From assembly GCA_900073065.1 (NCBI GenBank), contig FJOG01000007.1, forward strand, positions 1,849,156-1,913,155: 64,000 nt of DNA, written 5' to 3'. The DNA is from Phialocephala subalpina. Its lineage: Eukaryota > Ascomycota > Leotiomycetes > Helotiales > Mollisiaceae. The notes under the pieces were generated by a model. The model saw nothing but the letters and a program-made list of their open reading frames with translations. It searched no databases and was not told the origin of the DNA. Positions 36,836 through 47,323 of this stretch are shown one piece after another; within the stretch, counting starts at the first letter, position 1; each line of letters begins with the position of its first letter. The position numbers were made by a program, and so were the translations under genes.

Positions 36836-38690
36836 TCATATATTTTGTGGTGCGGCGCGTCTTGTAACTTTGTGTACGCGACTAAAATGGACGCCATCCT
36901 GATTGAGCCCGTTGACATCGAATCCAATGAAGTCGTAGTTGTCTCCGTCGTATATATAGGGGCCTATAACATCCTGTCTAGACTGCGGATCATCATCTTC
37001 ATCAAGTGCTTCCCATTCCTCAAAGTCACCGAGCTCAGTATTGTCCCAATTTTTGTCGATATCATGCGTGTTTGGAATGCAGATGCCGTTTTGTTTGATG
37101 CAAAATTGATGCCGATCTTCATGGTCCCGTAGGTGGTGTTGAGATGGATTCGGCACAATTGTTGGCCACGGTACACCTCGCAAGACAAAGTCTGTCAAAG
37201 CCTCAGGGCCACCAACCACTTGATTGTACGACATGCCTTCATCCGAAGGTATTCCTTTCATATACCCAATTATCCCAGATGCCCGAACATTGGCCGCACG
37301 CTTCCATGAGCTTCTCGGTTCCGGAAACATCCAGTTCTCTCCTTGTCCATGCGTGGACATACATTCTCCAAACATCTCAAAAGACTTCAGAAACATCTTC
37401 GCCCTGATTGTTCTAAGGAGACCATCCCAAGTACCGTGTAAGAGTGCGGTCTGGTAGAGGATCAGATTTTGAATGGTACGGTGCCCAAGGAGAAGGTGAT
37501 CGAAACCTTGCTCGCAACTAGCTAGCCCGTCGATATGAAGTATTCCTAGCTTTAGCCAAGTATTAGGCTTAAAGAGCTTCCAAAGTAGAACATAGCAATC
37601 TTAAAGTTCTTCCCCGTCAATATCCTAGGCGCAGGACCAGCCTGCATACGTGAAACGAGGATTGAGGATCGAAGCCAAACCTGAGATCTCGCAACTCTTT
37701 GCAAGTGCTGAGGGCGGACGCAATGTCGTTCCAAAATCGCCTCAACGGCAGTTCGGTAGCGTCAAACTCCAAATGCAAGGTTCGCAGATGTCCAGCAGCT
37801 TCGACAAAGGTTATTCGAAATTCAATTCGGGTGAAGAAATTGACCGGTACCTCGTTGTGTGAGAGTTGGAGCAGAGGTGCCCGACAAATATCTCCACCCT
37901 CCTCGTTCTGTTCCTTTTGTTTCTCATTGTACTTGATGATTACTGGCAGAAGAGAGAAGAACTCCAAGTTTATCTGGTCATAGTAAGAGTTGTTTATCTC
38001 CGCTCGATTCACTACGCGGAGCAAGTCAGTCAATGGCCGAATAAAGGAATGGGAAAAGACCAAAATTATGAGCACGACTTACTGCACAACTGTAACAAAT
38101 GATGATCCTTCAACACAGAAGCTTTTTTCGAGACATCAATTCAAGGGAGGCGATCAAGCTTCAGTAGTGCCCCCTCTAATCTGTCTAAATCCTTATAGTT
38201 CTGATCGCACCCCTTGACTCGAATGAACTAACTGACGAATTGGTCGATGCATTCGCGTTTGCATCCTGCACGTGATGCAGGATCACGATAACGATATAGC
38301 ATATCAGCAAGATCCATCGTCGTACGAAGTGGATTAATCTACCTAATCTCAAACCTCAACCACCGAATATCATGGACAAACTCTGATTTTCTCCATACTC
38401 CATCCTTTTCTGCATGCGCCAAAGTCATCGCGATCTCGTCGGAATACGAATTCTATGAACAGCCGATTTGGTACAATTTGAGCTAGCATCTTGCATGTGA
38501 GTTGAGCATTCTTTAGCTCTTGAGTTCCAAGAGGGCCATCCAGAAGAATTTGTGCCCAGATTTCTGGCGGGAGTGGTCGGCACTTTGGAGTTTTTGGCAC
38601 ACGATTCGAGTTTGACTGTTTTTGTCGTTTATTGGGTTTGTGACAGTCCGAACGCTTCCTTTTTCTTGGATAGTCTGTCTGAGAATACAT
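36836..38690 (-). pseudogene. F-box-like protein gene, apparently degraded
   Basis: The first frame (38690 to 38370) has a basic start (YPRKRKRSDCHKPNKRQK) and an F-box-like segment (PLPPEIWAQILLDGPL...KNAQLTCKMLAQIV). After MEKI the reading continues one frame over as EFVHDIRWLRF, which suggests a small indel. Between about 38360 and 38100 the frame is closed. At 37.6-38.0 kb leucine-rich text returns (GHLRTLHLEF, CKELRDLRFGF), and at 36836-37560 a long open stretch (GILHIDGLASCEQGFDHLL to the end). This order is that of fungal F-box proteins that recruit substrates to SCF ubiquitin ligases. I could not make a clean spliced model, so I call it a relic; undetected introns could still rescue it. 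Confidence 0.5.
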
Positions 38691-39369
38691 TTTGGGTTGT
38701 TGGTTGTGGTTTGACGTACAGGATAGCCGGGACTCTATTGCTGTCTTTTCACCTGCAAGATTGGTTTGGTGGTGCTGATGTGAGAGAAGAAGATTTATTC
38801 CTGGTGAGGTGTGGCAGTCTTTGGCTTATGTTCTTGATCATCAGTTCAAATTCCAGGGTTGAATCACAGTCGATCCATTCAGATATGGACTGTCCACATT
38901 CGTCCATGAAACGTGACATAGCTAGAAACACGTGACAGACCTCATAATCCCAAGCTCAACCATTTGCTCAAATCTCTGGAAGAGCGTGATGAAAGCAGAA
39001 TGCAGTAGAAGAACATTCTCGAATAGGGCAAAAACAGAGATTCGAAGTGACGGGAGCGGGCCGCAACGTTGCCGACTGCCAGCTATGCCGAAACGGGTTC
39101 AGCATTTACCCAAACTCTGGGACCGAAGTAAACTGTGCAATCATAATCCAGATTGGGCCTCTGACACACAGCCAAAGGTTTGCAAGACAAACCCAACACT
39201 ATTTTATGATTCCTTCAAAGTTCAGACGACAATAGCACTTGACTCAACCTGTCGCATTCTCGATGTCCAGCAACACTTGAAGCACTTTCTTTCGATTTCC
39301 AGTCCTTCGACGTCCAGGAAAGCTTATCAGAGACAAACAGGTCTTTGATATCCTATCACTCGTGAAAGA
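38691..39369. other. Region without a supported gene
   Basis: The short frames present overlap in both directions and show no motif. It includes the presumed promoter of the F-box-like gene. Confidence 0.4.
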
Positions 39370-39830
39370 CGGAGGCTCTTCGAGCGAGATACGTTCTCGA
39401 CTCGGACACAGAAGTCGCGAAGTGGTGGTCGCCTCAAAATCATCCCCTCTATTCGACATTTGTACCAAAGTAATCATCCTCTGACAGCAGCTAAGATGAA
39501 CCCACGGTCGGTGAGGTGAAAACATCCGAGCTTGAGCAGGTGGAGGCACCCGTAACGGAAGGACTCGACTCTCCTGAGACTATAGAAGGGGACGATGAGG
39601 CTTCTTCTAGTACCCTAAATCAAGACTTGGACGCAGAAGTTGCGAGGTAATGGCCCATATTCAACATGTGCATCCAACGACTGTACCGGAGTCATCATCC
39701 CCTCAAACCAGCCAAGATGATCGCACGGCGAATGAAGGTCAAGCATCAAAGCCGGAACAGCTGGCCACGCTCATAGAGGACGAGAAAAATAATTTGAGGA
39801 AAATTTCTCGAAAGCAAGTATAACTTTTCC
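39370..39830 (+). pseudogene. Low-complexity coding relic with internal duplication
   Basis: Plus-strand text such as VLDSDTEVAKWWSPQNHPLYSTFVPK, read across frames, is followed by EVKTSELEQVEAPVTEGLD and, about 225 bp later, by a diverged second copy (SQDDRTANEGQASKPEQL). The first copy contains in-frame stops and the second lies in another frame. The acidic, Ser/Thr/Glu-rich style resembles the N-terminal part of the DUF6594-like relic 2 kb downstream, but the relation is not proven. Confidence 0.35.
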
Positions 39831-40077
39831 GATTTTGTCCTCCGGCACAGGCTAAAAATGACGCAAATACTCTACGAGATAAGTATCCCGAGTTTGAGAA
39901 TCCAATTTTTTCCTGCTCTCCAATACAATGTGCGCTAGAAAATCAGCTCCCGAGTAAGCGACGGGGCTGCCACCGTTTTGTGAATCTAACCTTGAAACTG
40001 TCTATTCAATGTAAGTCAGAAAATAAGTTTCTGAGTGAGCCTTAGCGTACGTGCCACAAAAGCTCGAGTCTAATATT

Positions 40078-40932
40078 TTAGCCAGTCCGAAAACTTGTTT
40101 CACGCACAAGTGGTTCTCCATCCTTCAAAAGCGCTGGAAATATTGTAATGAATCCTTGGTCTGTTTCCCATGAGCCGAACTCCCAAAACGAATGGTGGGA
40201 TTTGATAAGTCCCCCTAATTTACCGCCCAGCTCGCTTAGCCTTTCGATTTCAGCTCTCCGTATGTCGTTCTCGTTCGGGTTTGCACAACTGGCGAGTTGA
40301 CGGGATATTTCTTTTGCGATGGCAGATTTGTTGGTTAAACTTTGGATATGGTTAGTTTAGTAGTATATATATCTGTGAAATTCCTCTTACCTCTGCATGA
40401 CCGTTGATTCAATGATTTTTTGAGAAATGTACTTGCGGATCAATACATGCTGTGTTTGAAGATCGTCAAGTGATGTTCTACCCTGAATACTCGGGCTGGC
40501 GTTAGGGTAGTAGCGTTCTACGTGTTGGCTAATGGAGGTAGTCAGATCTACAAAGAATCTGATAATCTCTCTATCTTCAGGGTAACCGGGAATCGATGGG
40601 AACTGGTTTCTTTGCATTGAACTCCGTCTCTCTTCGCCTGATGTTTTCCAGAGTCGCTTTGATTTTGATTTTGATGTTGGACGTGGTTTCTGATCTACGG
40701 AGGTGTGCGGTCGTTTGGGAGAAGATATAGCAGATCTTTCGGCCTTGCGCCACCACCAACGTCGTACCTCATTATGGCCTTGCTGTAGCGTCTCGGGAAT
40801 TCCAGCTATTGTCGCCAATGCTGCAGGTACAGGTTTTTCTCGATCTTGATTCTTCCCGTCATCCTGACGGGGAAACTTTGATGTTGCAGATGATTGCGAG
40901 TCGGGCGAGCTACGTGAGTCACGAGGAGACAT
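40078..40932 (-). CDS. Fungal protein of unknown function, two exons
   Basis: Exons 40391-40932 and 40078-40339, joined through a 51-bp GT-AG intron (donor GTAAGAG), give about 267 residues from the ATG at 40932. The first half is polar and basic (Ser-, Pro-, Arg- and Lys-rich). The second half looks folded, with FFVDLTTSISQHVERYYPN, LDDLQTQHVLIRKYISQKII and, after the splice, NKSAIAKEISRQLASC. There is no signal peptide or membrane span. The pattern resembles fungus-specific families of unknown role; I do not assign a name. It is surrounded by decayed genes but has no stop or frameshift itself. Confidence 0.55.
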
Positions 40933-41629
40933 TTGGTTGGCCTCAGCTCTATGACCACAAATCCTGGAGGCGACGCTCTCGTAAGAGAAAGCAAGTGAGA
41001 CGGGTGAAACGAGGAGATGTTCAGCGCTAATTCTTATCGCTAGGGTAGGAAATATTGATTCACTAAGTCTATAAAGCTTGCGCGCTCGCTTTCAGCTTTA
41101 CTTTTGTCCTGACACGACATCTTCGATCGTGTCTTTTTGTTATCACGCAACATCCAATCACTACCATAAAGCACACGCATCATGGCCTCTATGGACATTC
41201 GTGCAGGAGGTAAAGTATTTAGCAACCATTGGCGTTACCACAATTCGATAACGATGACGTGTTCATGACTACTCTTGATGCACGTGGCAGAGAAGAATGG
41301 AGAGGGGCGCAAAAACATCTGGCTATTTTCACTCCCGATAATGATATGCAATAGCCTAAGGCAAATACGAAGTACTTCCATGCGCGTTGAATAATATTTT
41401 AGAAAGGAGTGGACATATCAAATAATATATTTACATCAAAAGTCAGTAGGTTCAATCGGTGCGGGGATTTGATAGGCGCTTTATCCGAACCTACCACGTT
41501 GATAAAGTTATAATCTATCAACGGACTCTAATATTGTCGCCATGCTCTGACTAAAATCTTATCCCGACTGCAGAATCTCATATGACTGCACGATTGTGCT
41601 CAAAGTTCCACAAGGATACAATCTCAGAG
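40933..41629. other. Divergent spacer
   Basis: It separates the unknown minus-strand gene from the plus-strand DUF6594-like relic. Only short frames without motif are seen. Confidence 0.45.
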
Positions 41630-42703
41630 ATGGCGACCTCAAAAGATCCAGAGCTAGGACTGACAATAGACGCAGAAGTTGTCACTGAGGATGCCGCCGA
41701 GCACCCCTAATGTCGATAATTCGGGAAGCGCTCCTGCGCAATTTGATCCAAATGAGCCTGTAGAAATATGGGACTATTTTCAGACCAAAACGCGACAGGC
41801 GGAACGGAAGCCAGGCGAGGATGCGCTAAGATTGAAGAATTCGGTTTTGACAAGGACTTGAAAGATCGAGGGGTATTTGGAGCGGTTGAGGTTTTGTACC
41901 GACATAATTTGCTTTGGGCACGGGCACAATTATTTAAACAATTCCTGGCAAGACGGGAATGGCGAGACCGGGCAGACGAAAAGGCGTGAAAGGGGATACG
42001 GGAAGCACTCAGCGATTACTGTTCGGTAGCCGTCCTTGAGATTTGACGCAGAAGTGCTAATATCCGCTAGCAAAAGCGCTTCAGGAGTATCGGGAGTTCA
42101 GAGCATCAGGTCCAGCTATGTTCGTCGAACATGAAAAGCTGATGAAGATTGGTGCATACCTAGCCCACCTCGAGGAATGGGAAACTGAACCAGCAACCGA
42201 TGCACAGAAAACGTGTTGATCTGAGAACTGTAGAAGAGCGAGCAAAGAAAAGGTGACCTGCTGGTTGCTCGATCGAAGCTCTCCAACTACTACGCGATCC
42301 CGGTGTTGAAAGAGTCAAAGTCTAATGTTCGATCGACAAACAATATGAATGCCAAGCGGGCTTTCTACCAGCGATTGATCATGGCTGTGTTCAGCGGTTT
42401 CGCATTGGTTGTTCCGATGTTGATAATGACCTTGCATCCGATGAGATTGACGAATTGCTGACGACGAGTATATTTGTTCTGGTTGTTGCAGTAGTTCTAG
42501 CTTGGTTGATGGAAACGGCTGAGCCCAAGGATATCACCAGTGCTACGGTCGCATATGCTGCTGTTCTGGTGATGTTTGTTGGTACTGGAACGCTTACACC
42601 AGCAGCAGGATGGCAGGAGGACGCAAGAGAGTTATTTGAATGGTCGTGCGGGATGACAAAGTGGATGCGGCTTCCGGTCGAGGTAGACAAGGACTCGAAT
42701 TGA
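41630..42703 (+). pseudogene. DUF6594-like membrane protein, frameshifted
   Basis: Starting at ATG 41630 the frames change repeatedly. The order is an acidic N-terminus (TIDAEVVTEDAAEHP then a stop), WDYFQTKTRQAERKPGED, FGFDKDLKDRGVFGAVEVLYRHN, YREFRASGPAMFVEHEKLMKIGAYLAHLEEWE, then a C-terminal membrane part. The last part reads FYQRLIMAVFSGFALVVPMLIMTLHP in one frame and TTSIFVLVVAVVLAWLMETAEPKDI plus TVAYAAVLVMFVGTGT in another. This three-helix tail with the AEPKDI loop is typical of the fungal DUF6594 family, whose function is unknown. At least four frame changes or stops make it non-functional. Confidence 0.75.
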
Positions 42704-43769
42704 GGTTGTGGTAAAAGGGACGGGACTTTGCACACGGCAAGCCGTAGTTGGGATCGTTATGTATGTCCCTCAACTCTCAACTGTGTCAACTGGATTGTAT
42801 TGCTCGATTCGTGGCGATCTGGCGTAATAGGAGAAGTGCTTCTCTTTCCTGGGCCGGATGCAGACCTAATCTCTCCTACCTATTCTCTGCGAGCTTCCGA
42901 AAGAAGGCAAGGAGAAAGTGCAGTAATGTAGATAGAACGTCAGTAAAGCGTTTTGTAGATGAACCAATTTCTAGATTTTCGTGGCGAGGCAGAACAAGGC
43001 CTACCTCATGTCCAATTTGGATATTCCTGCGTGCTTTTCGAATGCGGTTTCTCAACGTCTATGCCCTTCGAGTGGCGATATGCAATAGTAAGGCACGACC
43101 GATATTGTGCTTCCAATTTTCCGACTGTCCTGGTATTCTCCTTGGACGGCTGCCCATGCTGACTATTCCTCCTTCACTCTCGCATCCTTTCAGCCCTTCA
43201 CTTGGTAAAGCTCGACCTGCCCATGGGTTCGCAGAAAGGTCCCTAGCCTCTCTGGACCTTGACTCCTTTCTAGCTCCCTCTAATTGTTGATGTATGGGAA
43301 AACCTCGCAGAGACTCAACAAGCTCCACACTCTTCTAAAACATGATCGGCTAATTGATGTGGTCCTCCATATTGTCCATTATCCACAGACTATAGTTCGA
43401 ATGAATATGAGCTCCGACATACTCGAAGTCATCGCGCCAATGGCTTTGCTGTCGTGTACAGGTCAGAGGAGAAGGATAGAGAAGGGAGCTCGACACATGA
43501 AGCTGAATGGAACTGAATTCGATTGATGATTGCGTTCTAGGTATAGGCCAAAGAGAGGCTATTGAAGTTCCTAGGATGAAAGCTAAATGATCTTCTGTTG
43601 AAGAATTCGTGTTATTGTTTGTATCTTCGGACAATCTCATTACGAAGAGCTTTGTTTTGGTGGAGGGCTTTGAGGGCCGCCCGCGCTAGCGGCCGCATTG
43701 GAATCTGGGGAAGCTCTCCAGCTCCAAGCTCGACAAACCCGAGCACTAACAACTTCCGGGTATCCAACT
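42704..43769. other. Region without a supported gene
   Basis: A 180-codon plus frame (42748-43290) and an 89-codon minus frame overlap each other. Neither has a motif, a spliced extension or coding-like composition. No repeat is seen. Confidence 0.45.
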
Positions 43770-44654
43770 ATGCGTCTCAAGTCGAAACCTTCCACAATGT
43801 CTGCAAAGTCTAAAACGAGCCCACCTCCCCTCCATCACGAGACCTCCACCTTCCACCCCTTCCTCAAACTTCCTCCCGAGGTCCAAGGCATGTCCTAGTA
43901 CCTCCTCCTCGATGACCCCTCCTTTTTCAAAGTAACCTCCTACTCCCCAACAACGAACCGCTACACAATCACCGGCAAAAATGCAGACATCCTCTCAGTC
44001 TGCGAACCATACAATCCTACCGCCGACGTGCGTCCCATCTTCCTGCCTCGAAGCATCTTCAGCTCTTCTAGCAAAAAGCCTGCACCGATATATATACGAC
44101 CGAGTAAAGATACGCTTTATATACCGTATCCCGAACAATTGGATACTATGGCTATGGCAAAGATGGAGGAGAATCAGTGTTTGAAATATGTGGGTATTAT
44201 TAGGTCGGCGTTTGATAGATTGACGATGGGCGCGCATATGGAGTATGATACATCCGCCTTGCCGTTATTGTCTGGGCTGAAGAACTTGGAGACGTTATAC
44301 ATCATCGATGGATATGCGAAGGGTTTGGAGGACTGGCAGGATCGTTCAGAACCACAGAAATGCAGGTTCGGGCTTGAGGATGTGGAAGTTGGACACGCCG
44401 GACGGACTTTTCATCAATGGGCTAAGTTGAGTTCTGCGGAGATATGCAACTTGCTTAACGTCCGCAATGACTGGGATGTTTGGAGTAGCGCGGATGTTGA
44501 TCTGATACGAAAGTGCTTCAAAAATTAGGAGGGCAGGATAAGGCTGTTGCGGATGAAGTGGGATGGAGTGGAAGACAAGACGGAATGGAAGTTGCCAAAT
44601 ATTGTGGGGAAGACCTTGTCGAGGAAGCTGATGGAGCCATTATCCTGGACCTAG
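43770..44654 (+). pseudogene. 2EXR-domain protein with two in-frame TAG codons
   Basis: One frame runs from 43770 (or ATG 43797) to 44654 and is interrupted only by TAG at 43896-43898 and 44526-44528. The N-terminal part, FHPFLKLPPEV, then the stop, then YLLLDDPSFF, matches the 2EXR domain start, where a tryptophan normally occupies the position of the first stop. Further on are DTLYIPYPEQLD, LKYVGIIRSAFDRL and LKNLETLYIIDGY. After the second stop the same frame continues as EGRIRLLRMKWDG...KLPNIVGKT. 2EXR proteins are abundant in Helotiales and of unknown function. Both stops can be explained as TGG to TAG. Confidence 0.7.
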
Positions 44655-45069
44655 ACGGAACTTAGATTACGATACGAGCTGGAGTTTGAGAAGTTGTTGC
44701 TGGGATTTTGCAGCGTACGAGCGCCTTTGGGTACTCTTCGAACGGCCCATGTTGCCAAGCGGAATTCCCTTCGGCCCTTCGCGAATCAATCCCCATCAGT
44801 CTCATCATCAGTACTTGCTTTGGTCCTCAACTCACAGCTATTTGAAATTCAAGTTATGTTAATTGGTCAATTGGTCAATCACGATGCATCTTGGGGATCA
44901 GATTGTTTCTCTTCTATGTATTCATTTCTTGGTCTAGTAATTCTCGATCGGTTCCCGAGAGCACTCATGGAGAACAAGCCAGCTTGCTATCCTGAAGACT
45001 CAATACTCAAACGTACTTAGTATACTTGCTCTTCTGTCTGTGTCGTGCCTTCCTAGGTCTATCTCATGC

Positions 45070-45842
45070 TCAGAATAAGCGCGAACGCCTCTCCGCAATC
45101 TGAGCTACTAGGTGTTCATGATGCTCGTCACAGATCCATTTCCACTCAGGTTCGTTGGCCCATTCCTCTTCAAGATACGTGAGCATCTTCTCGAATAGTG
45201 CCATTTGTGAGCGGACCTTGGCCTGTTAAGTCTCCTTCTCTTGCTCGCTCATGATCCCACTCAGGATCCAGAGCTCGTGAGCAATCAGCTTATCGAAGCG
45301 TCTGATCTTCTGCCTGTAGATCACCAAAAGCCTCCAACTCCCCATGAATATAATCATGGCGGCAGGATTTGAGTTGATCAGGCTGATTGTAGATGCTCTG
45401 GAGATCGCATAATCTTGAGACTACTTCGTCCTGCCGTTCCTCTGCGGTTAGCAGGTTTCGGAAACGGTCGTGGAGGATGGAGACGATGGTCTCGAGGTGG
45501 TCTACTTCGATACGGTCCTTGTAGTGGAGCTTGACATCCTGCTGGGAGATGACGATGCGGGTTGAGGCAGTGATTCTGACTGTGGTCAGTTGCTTCTCCA
45601 CGTTGATAAGCTTGTAGCACATCAAGGTTCGGAAGGAAGGAGATGACGGGCTGGTTGAGGCAATGGAGCCGACTGGTGGTCCGTACATTACCATTTTGCT
45701 TGTTTGAGTTGAGTTCGAGTTTGTTTTGCGTGGATTTCGAGTCGAGTCTAAGTCTGAAGTGCTGGAGTTGAAGATGTGTTGAACGGGGTGAAGTGGTCGA
45801 TGTACCAGGTCTCAGTCCCATTGAGAGGATGAAAAATGCCAT
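45070..45842 (-). pseudogene. Unidentified ORF with a frameshift
   Basis: The frame from 45694 reads MYGPPVGSIASTSPS then a helical part (RIEVDHLETIVSILHDRFRN, ERQDEVVSRLCDLQS) and breaks near 45295. The adjoining frame then continues as RFDKLIAHELWILSG, has one TAA, and proceeds as EKMLTYLEEEWANEPEWKW to a stop at 45070. Upstream text (WYIDHFTPFNTSST) may belong to it in another frame. I do not recognise the family; it seems to be a soluble, helical protein. Confidence 0.4.
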
Positions 45843-47323
45843 TGGCAGCCACTGTTCCGTTTTCCATCTTCATCGAACAAGTTTTTTGATCAGTTTGTGG
45901 TTTGTGGTTTGGATGTTGCTAAAGTTTTGACTGCAATTCGGTGAAAGCATTCGTTGATTCCGACAATGGCATTGTTCTAGCCTCCTTCAAGCCGAGATCT
46001 GAGCAGACAATGACAAGATACATTCGTTATCCGGGAACTGCTCCGCGCCACAGAGTCCATGGTCTTTGGCGCAATCTTTATCCACAACTATTTTTCTTTC
46101 TTTCAGAAGATGTCGACGAATTCAACGAGCATATGCTAAGTTCCGCAGAAGGAAGATATTCAACATCGAGACAATCAAGGCTCCGTCTTATTTCCGCCAT
46201 TGTACTGAATTTCAGCCCCCAAAACATTTCATTTATTTCGTTGCGCATCGCAAGAAAAGGGCGTCCATAATAGTAACGGGGCATCAAAAGGCGTCGGGCC
46301 TCGCATGACAACATCATCGCAATCTCGAAGCAGCAAGTCACACAAGCGTGTCTCCGAGCAACACGTGATGCTGATTTTCGTTCCCCAGTGTTGTGGTCTG
46401 AGGCTTCTACGCCACTGGTGGCGTGGAAGGCCCTAGAACCACAGGTTAACGTAAGCTGTGGAAGGCCCTGGAAGGACCTTGAAGGGCCTGTTGCCACAGG
46501 CCCTACAAGACCCTAAAGCCTATAAATTCAGCGTACTTGTCCACTGTAGAGTTAGAATAGTAAGTCTTATAGCACACCTCAATTTATCACGTGCACGCTA
46601 GTCTAAAATTTATCCGCAACACCCAGCCAGCCTTGACCCCGCCATCCTTCACCGCGGCAGCTGGACAGTCCCGCTGACAACCATCAGCGCTCATCCCGCC
46701 AGCCTTTTTAAGGTTAATCTCACCTCAAGCATGAAGTTTGCCTATCCCACGATAGAAAGACAAGGGCTTCACCGCGAGATAGGAAGGTCGTAAAGTCTTC
46801 GGTGCATCCTACCTTCTCAGTCGAACACCTCTCCCAACCCCCGCCTTTTGTATTCATTTCCCCTCTGTCTTGCGAAGTCCAATAATTGAACAGGTTTAAC
46901 GGATCAGCGGTACAACACGCCAACCTCGTCCACTTGTCATGCGGAACAGGTCTTGCCGTATGGTAGTCCCATGAACCTTCTGCTTTACAGCTGTTCGGTG
47001 AGAAGCCATTCTGTCCTAATCGGGTGATTACCAGTGACATTGCGGCACGTGCCATATTCAAATGAGACGTTGTGTTTGGTTGAAAACATAGGGCTGATCG
47101 GTGTGCGTTGTTGCGAGCATTATGAGTCGTGAATTATTTGTGGCTTGCATGTGTGGCTGTTGAGCTAAAGCCCTCACCACCTTTTTGATTTGCGATGCAT
47201 CCGCCTATCACGAGACTAGCATCCCGATGTTGTTGTTGCGGTCGGGATTGGTTTTGTTTTTGATACAAGGCAGATGGCTTGACAACGGGTGATAATGTGG
47301 TGGTCAGCGTGTGGTTCGGAGGC
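45843..47323. other. Region with repeat debris and no supported gene
   Basis: The third copy of the dispersed VAHRKK-type motif is at about 46231-46268. At 46400-46510 a GGAAGGCCCT word recurs within a stretch that begins TGTGG and ends near GCCACAGG. At 46567-46583 the sequence GCACACCTCAATTTATC resembles the inner part of the pogo-like terminal repeat. A 113-codon minus frame (46720-47061) has five cysteines but no signal peptide. I regard the stretch as old repeat material. Confidence 0.4.

Noticed and set aside
42748..43290. A 180-codon plus-strand frame
   Set aside because: Arg/Ser/Leu-rich composition without any domain, overlapped by another frame. It lies downstream of a pseudogene.
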